Shown here: one piece after another, positions 34,350 to 38,078 of the stretch
Numbering within the stretch: position 1 is the first letter of the stretch
Layout: the number at the start of each line of letters is the position of its first letter
Origin: Deltaproteobacteria bacterium
GTDB lineage: Bacteria; Myxococcota_A; Polyangia; HGW-17
Reading direction: 5' to 3'
Length of the DNA stretch: 38,078 nt
NCBI GenBank assembly: GCA_016937155.1
Contig: JAFGWM010000069.1
Coordinates: 1-38,078, forward strand
Position numbers and translations under genes: made by a program
The notes under the pieces: model-generated
Seen by the model: the letters and a program-made list of their open reading frames with translations, nothing else
Told to the model about the DNA's origin: nothing
Database searches by the model: none

Positions 34350-36516
34350 TTTTATAAGTGGGACTTGTTGACAGGGTCATCTTGACAATTCTAGTTGCAA
34401 GTTTCGCAGCCTCAGCGGTACTACCACTCTGGGCAAGACCCTGAGCTTCGGAAAGAAACTCTGTGGCCCTCTGCTCAAGTTTCTTGATACCCTGATCTCT
34501 CAACTCAGTTGTGTCATCCGGATCCATATCCAAACCCTTTTTGAAAAGCTCAAAGGCTTCTTCATATCTTAGAAGATCAAGACTTTTTTTGCCTTCCTTG
34601 TAATAAACACCTGCAAGACGATTTGAAATATTTCGGCGGTAACTGCTTTTTAGCTTCCCGGGGATAATCAGTCGATCCATTGTTAGAACTGAAGTCCATT
34701 CTTTTTTTGCCCCTTCAGGATCATCCTGCTGAAGTTTTGTTTCACCAGCTTCATAACTCTGTACAATACTCTGAAGTTGTCCCACAAGTTCCGTAATCAT
34801 AGTGGAATACTTGCCGTATTTTCTTCGACCCCTGTATGATTTTGTAAGTTCCTTCAGCCTTAAAATCGCATCCTTGGGATTACCTGTAAAATAAACTATT
34901 ATGATTTCATCAATTCCCTTGGGATATTTATCTGATATTTCTTTTTTAGCCTGCTTTGCCCACCTGTCTGCAAGAGGAATACGGGCTTCCTTAAATCTCT
35001 TTGCAGTGCATGCAACAAATGATTTTTTATACTTAGATAAGAGCTCGACCCTTTTTAGATCCAGTCTAATCTTCTCTTCCATTCGAATATCATCAAGTTG
35101 ACTGTCAAGATCAAAATACTTGCAAAGACTGTCGTGTGCTTTGTCATAATATCTGGCCTTGTACTGTGCAAGACCATCGTCCCTGTAATGCCGAGCCAGT
35201 TCTTTTTTAAGATCCATTATGATAGGAGCCATTTCAGTTCTGTAATACTGGCTTTTGGGATCGATCTGATGAAACAGTCGAAGAGCCTTTACTCTATCTT
35301 CGTGATTCATCCTATTTTTAGTATTAAGTGCATTCTGAAATATCTTGTAATTTCCTCTCTCAAAATAAGCATATGATAATGACTCCTTGATAATTTTATC
35401 ATCAGGCATCAAAGTGAGAGCATTTTTCAACTTGCTGATGGCTTTATCCCATTTGTCAACGCGCATGAGGTCCTTGGCCTCAGCCTTTAAACGAGCAACC
35501 TGAACTTTAAGACTTTCCTGAAAATCATCCTTCTTCAGTTCTATCTTTGTTTTTTTAGGGCGATTCTTTTTCGCAAGTTTAAGAACCATCACTCCTGCAA
35601 GAAGAAAAAAGAGACCGGTGATAACAAGAATTGCAACTTTAGACTTCACAAGGGATTTGATATCAAATGATATTTTCTTCCCAGGTTCGGAGCCAAAAGA
35701 ACTTGAAGTAAGCAGTAAGGGGACTTCTCCTATTCTGATTCTGTCTCCAATTGATGCAATATCCCTTTTACAGTCAACACCATTTATGAACGTTCCATTC
35801 ATGGATCTCAGATCCTGAACAAGCAGTGTACCGCCTTCTTCAAGTTTAAGCCTTGCATGAACACGGCTTACGCTGGGATCATCAATGACAATTTCGACAT
35901 CCGGAGCTCGGCCGATGTCAAAAAATCCATCATAGGCCAAAACAAATTCACGGCCGTCGAGATAACCTTCACGTGCCACCAGTTTAAGGTGTTTATTCAC
36001 AGTAAGTTGAATAGCATCAGAACCAATCTGAATTGCATCTCCCCCGAATGACGGGTCCGGCTGATTAACAACTACTTCTCCACTTCCTTTAGAATATCCA
36101 TCACCCTGGGCATAAGCTTCCTGCGGTGGTGGATAGGACTGATCATATGCAACATCCGGTGGAGGTGGTGGAGGTGGTGGATCATCAAAAGCAGGAACTG
36201 GGACGGGAGATGTTTGAACCGATTCATCAAAATAAATATAGAGGTTATATGAACCAACGAAAAGTTGATTTTCGTTTGATACATATGCACTCTGAGCAAG
36301 GGGATATCCATCCATGACAACAAAACCGCTGCCATCATCTTCAATGACAGGATAACCCTCATTGAGATAAAACCATGCAGCCTGAGGAGGAACCGAGGCA
36401 TCGGGAATAACCAGTGTATTCTCAGGTCCGCTTCCGGTATAAACCACCTGACCATCAATCAGAGGGGCTCGGCCAATCTCATTTCCTGCTGAATCATATA
36501 TTATTAAATACCACAA
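34321..36516 (-). CDS. FHA-domain transmembrane TPR protein, TTG start
   Basis: The 731-residue protein has a degenerate N-terminal FHA-like domain (about 1-100), a Pro-rich linker with an eight-proline run (113-120), a canonical FHA domain (about 176-272) with GR at 202-203, SRVH at 217-220 and NGT at 240-242, a single transmembrane helix (about 292-315), and a long TPR-like C-terminal part. FHA domains bind phosphothreonine peptides. The TTG at 36516 is the only start that keeps the first strand, and AGGTGA precedes it. It follows the CpaF gene by 43 bases, suggesting a role in that secretion or pilus machine. Confidence 0.85.
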   Translation of the reverse strand: MWYLIIYDSAGNEIGRAPLIDGQVVYTGSGPENTLVIPDASVPPQAAWFYLNEGYPVIEDDGSGFVVMDGYPLAQSAYVSNENQLFVGSYNLYIYFDESVQTSPVPVPAFDDPPPPPPPPDVAYDQSYPPPQEAYAQGDGYSKGSGEVVVNQPDPSFGGDAIQIGSDAIQLTVNKHLKLVAREGYLDGREFVLAYDGFFDIGRAPDVEIVIDDPSVSRVHARLKLEEGGTLLVQDLRSMNGTFINGVDCKRDIASIGDRIRIGEVPLLLTSSSFGSEPGKKISFDIKSLVKSKVAILVITGLFFLLAGVMVLKLAKKNRPKKTKIELKKDDFQESLKVQVARLKAEAKDLMRVDKWDKAISKLKNALTLMPDDKIIKESLSYAYFERGNYKIFQNALNTKNRMNHEDRVKALRLFHQIDPKSQYYRTEMAPIIMDLKKELARHYRDDGLAQYKARYYDKAHDSLCKYFDLDSQLDDIRMEEKIRLDLKRVELLSKYKKSFVACTAKRFKEARIPLADRWAKQAKKEISDKYPKGIDEIIIVYFTGNPKDAILRLKELTKSYRGRRKYGKYSTMITELVGQLQSIVQSYEAGETKLQQDDPEGAKKEWTSVLTMDRLIIPGKLKSSYRRNISNRLAGVYYKEGKKSLDLLRYEEAFELFKKGLDMDPDDTTELRDQGIKKLEQRATEFLSEAQGLAQSGSTAEAAKLATRIVKMTLSTSPTYKNAQKIISGK

Positions 36517-36559
36517 GTAACATCACCTATTTGCCATAACGGTGTTTATGGCGCTCTAA

Positions 36560-38078
36560 CTATTGCTCCCTGAAAATACTCATATCCACAGGAATACCTT
36601 TTCGTCTCAGATCGTCATAGAATTTTGGCATAAATCCAGTTGCAACAAACTTACCAAGAACCTTGTTTTCAGCATCATAACCATCCTGACGGAAATTAAA
36701 GATATCCTGCATTGTTATGATGTCACCTTCCATGCCTGTGACTTCTGAAATATAAGTAATTTTTCTGGAGCCATCACTGAAACGTGTCTGCTGAACTATA
36801 ATATCCACAGCACTTGCAATCTGCTCACGAATTGCCCTTACAGGAAGTTCCATACCACTCATCAGAACCATCGTTTCAAGTCTTGAGAGCACATCTCTTG
36901 GAGCATTAGCGTGAATGGTGGTGAGAGAACCATCATGGCCTGTATTCATAGCCTGCAACATATCGAGAGCTTCACCACCGCGGCACTCACCTACAACAAT
37001 ACGATCCGGACGCATACGCAGAGTATTTTTCATCAACTCCCGAATCGTTATGGCACCCTTACCCTCAATATTAGGTGGACGTGACTCCAACTGAATCCAG
37101 TGCATTTTCTGAATCTGGAGCTCTGCAGCATCCTCAATCGTGATGATACGCTCACCTTCAGGAATAAAATTGGAAATAATATTCAGTGTGGTTGTCTTAC
37201 CAGAACCGGTACCACCGGCAATGATAACGTTTTTACGTGCGATAACACACATCTTAATAAAATCAGCCATACCTCTTGTGAGTGTATTGAATTTTATCAA
37301 CTCCTCAACACCAAGAACATCTCTTTTGAACTTACGGATAGTTATACATGGTCCCTTAAGTGCAAGTGGAGGAATAATGGCATTAACACGACTGCCATCT
37401 TTCAGACGAGCATCAACAAGTGGTGAACTTTCATCGATTCGTCTACCGATAGGAGCGACTATTCTCTCAATGACCCCCATAACTGCCTGATCGGAACTGA
37501 AAATTTTCTCGCTCACAACCAGTTTACCGGATCTTTCAAGATAAATCTGAGTTGAATGATTTACCATAATTTCAGAAATACTATCATCCTCAAGAAAATC
37601 CTGTAGAGGTCCCAGACCCAGAGCTTCATTGAGAACATCCTTAATCAGTTCATCCTGATCCACAAAACTGGGAAGCTCACCTGCTGCTGCCATTGCATCA
37701 ACTATATCACATATGACTGCATCAGTTTTATCCCAGAGTTCCTCTTCAGGAATTTCATCAAGATTCATTCTCCTTAGATCCATTTTTTCAATCAGTTGAT
37801 CATGAATCTTTTTCTGGAGAACTGAAATTTTCTCCAGTTTTGGATCCAGTGAAGGAGCCTTGGAAATTCTGGCATTGGCCTTGGCTCCAGGTGACTGTGC
37901 TTTCTGATGCTGATGCTGCGGAGACTGACCTGGCCTTCCCTGTGCCGGTGGTGGCGCGTTGTATGCCTGCTGCTGTGGAGGCTGTGCTGCTGCCGGTGGT
38001 GGCGCACTGTATGCCTGCTGCTGTGGAGGCTGTGCTGCTGCCGGTGGTGGCGCACTGTATGCCTGCTGCTGTGGTGCC
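36560..38078 (-). CDS. cpaF: CpaF/TadA-type secretion ATPase, 5' partial
   Basis: At least 505 residues are present, and the frame stays open through the window edge, so the N terminus is missing. The core (from Met at 37783) has Walker A GGTGSGKTT, the Walker B region RIVVGECRGGEALDMLQAMN, and IHANAPRDVLSRLE, all typical of CpaF/TadA hexameric ATPases that drive Tad pili or type-IV-pilus-like secretion. A Met at 37783 is not the true start: the in-frame upstream codons read the CpaF-type helix SVLQKKIHDQLIEKM and a Pro/Gln/Ala-rich repeat region. That low-complexity tail is unusual for the family. Confidence 0.93.
   Translation of the reverse strand, partial: APQQQAYSAPPPAAAQPPQQQAYSAPPPAAAQPPQQQAYNAPPPAQGRPGQSPQHQHQKAQSPGAKANARISKAPSLDPKLEKISVLQKKIHDQLIEKMDLRRMNLDEIPEEELWDKTDAVICDIVDAMAAAGELPSFVDQDELIKDVLNEALGLGPLQDFLEDDSISEIMVNHSTQIYLERSGKLVVSEKIFSSDQAVMGVIERIVAPIGRRIDESSPLVDARLKDGSRVNAIIPPLALKGPCITIRKFKRDVLGVEELIKFNTLTRGMADFIKMCVIARKNVIIAGGTGSGKTTTLNIISNFIPEGERIITIEDAAELQIQKMHWIQLESRPPNIEGKGAITIRELMKNTLRMRPDRIVVGECRGGEALDMLQAMNTGHDGSLTTIHANAPRDVLSRLETMVLMSGMELPVRAIREQIASAVDIIVQQTRFSDGSRKITYISEVTGMEGDIITMQDIFNFRQDGYDAENKVLGKFVATGFMPKFYDDLRRKGIPVDMSIFREQ
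37945..38078. repeat. 48-bp in-frame repeat in the cpaF N-terminal region
   Basis: Units start at 37945, 37993 and 38041 (the last truncated by the edge), each 48 bases. They are in frame and encode a 16-residue unit, PQQQAYSAPPPAAAQP. The outer two agree almost completely and the 37945 copy differs by a few bases. Such repeats change length easily by slippage or recombination. Confidence 0.85.

Noticed and set aside
37792-38055. His/Arg-rich 87-codon frame on the minus strand
   Set aside because: It is an out-of-frame reading of the cpaF repeat region; the cpaF frame itself is open here and matches the family helix just before the conserved core.
37945-38078. CRISPR array
   Set aside because: The repeats are contiguous without unique spacers and are in frame with cpaF.

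Overview
The window is AT-rich, densely packed chromosomal DNA from a Gram-negative, motile bacterium. The best guess is a low-GC relative of the Myxococcota or another former deltaproteobacterial lineage. The basis is an mglB-mglA polarity pair with Myxococcus-like motifs and lengths, several Roadblock proteins, a receiver-DUF4388-TPR regulator, tandem cyclic-nucleotide-binding domains, FHA-TPR and CpaF proteins, and many small lipoproteins with lipoboxes. No rRNA, tRNA or CRISPR array was seen. No intact mobile element was seen, although the first ~90 bases carry a direct repeat that could be an insertion-sequence end.

Layout. (1) 277-3779, rightward: a DcaP-like outer-membrane porin and a Cache-HAMP chemoreceptor. 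(2) 6312-3780, leftward: a MoeB/ThiF-like E1 enzyme, a MoaD/ThiS-like sulfur carrier, a YitT-type membrane protein and a START/SRPBCC-like protein. (3) 6504-9391, rightward behind a good sigma-28 promoter: motA, a MotB-like protein without the ion-carrying aspartate, a second MotB with that aspartate, and fliL. (4) 9618-14605, rightward: two unusual exported proteins with TolC-like helical ends, a PilZ protein, a zinc-ribbon membrane pseudokinase, a conserved 60-residue protein, a membrane coiled-coil protein and a divergent histidinol-dehydrogenase-like protein that has probably lost catalysis. (5) 18972-14602, leftward: a HEAT-repeat protein, a beta-propeller/HEAT lipoprotein and a TPR/double cNMP-binding protein. 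(6) 19449-20520, rightward: mglB and mglA. (7) 27690-20521, leftward and abutting mglA: Roadblock protein, ODP-type metallo-beta-lactamase-fold protein, HD/HD-GYP/PAS/histidine kinase, ParA-like ATPase, second Roadblock protein, receiver-DUF4388-TPR regulator and a lectin-fold-like lipoprotein. (8) 27869-34349: lipoproteins, two tandem metallo-beta-lactamase-fold hydrolases and small proteins. (9) 38078-34321, leftward: CpaF-type ATPase with a repetitive Pro/Gln/Ala-rich N-terminal region running off the window edge, followed by an FHA-transmembrane-TPR protein.

How it may work together. Much of the window concerns surface motility and cell polarity: a flagellar stator set, an MglA/MglB switch and a Tad/type-IV-pilus-like ATPase. 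Around these sit second-messenger and oxygen-type signalling genes (PilZ, HD-GYP, cNMP-binding, ODP). The most system-like novelty is the seven-gene ODP/HD-GYP-kinase/ParA/Roadblock/regulator operon convergent with mglBA. The stator cluster with two complementary, part-degenerate MotB proteins is the second. All assignments come from reading motifs and gene order; no database search was run.
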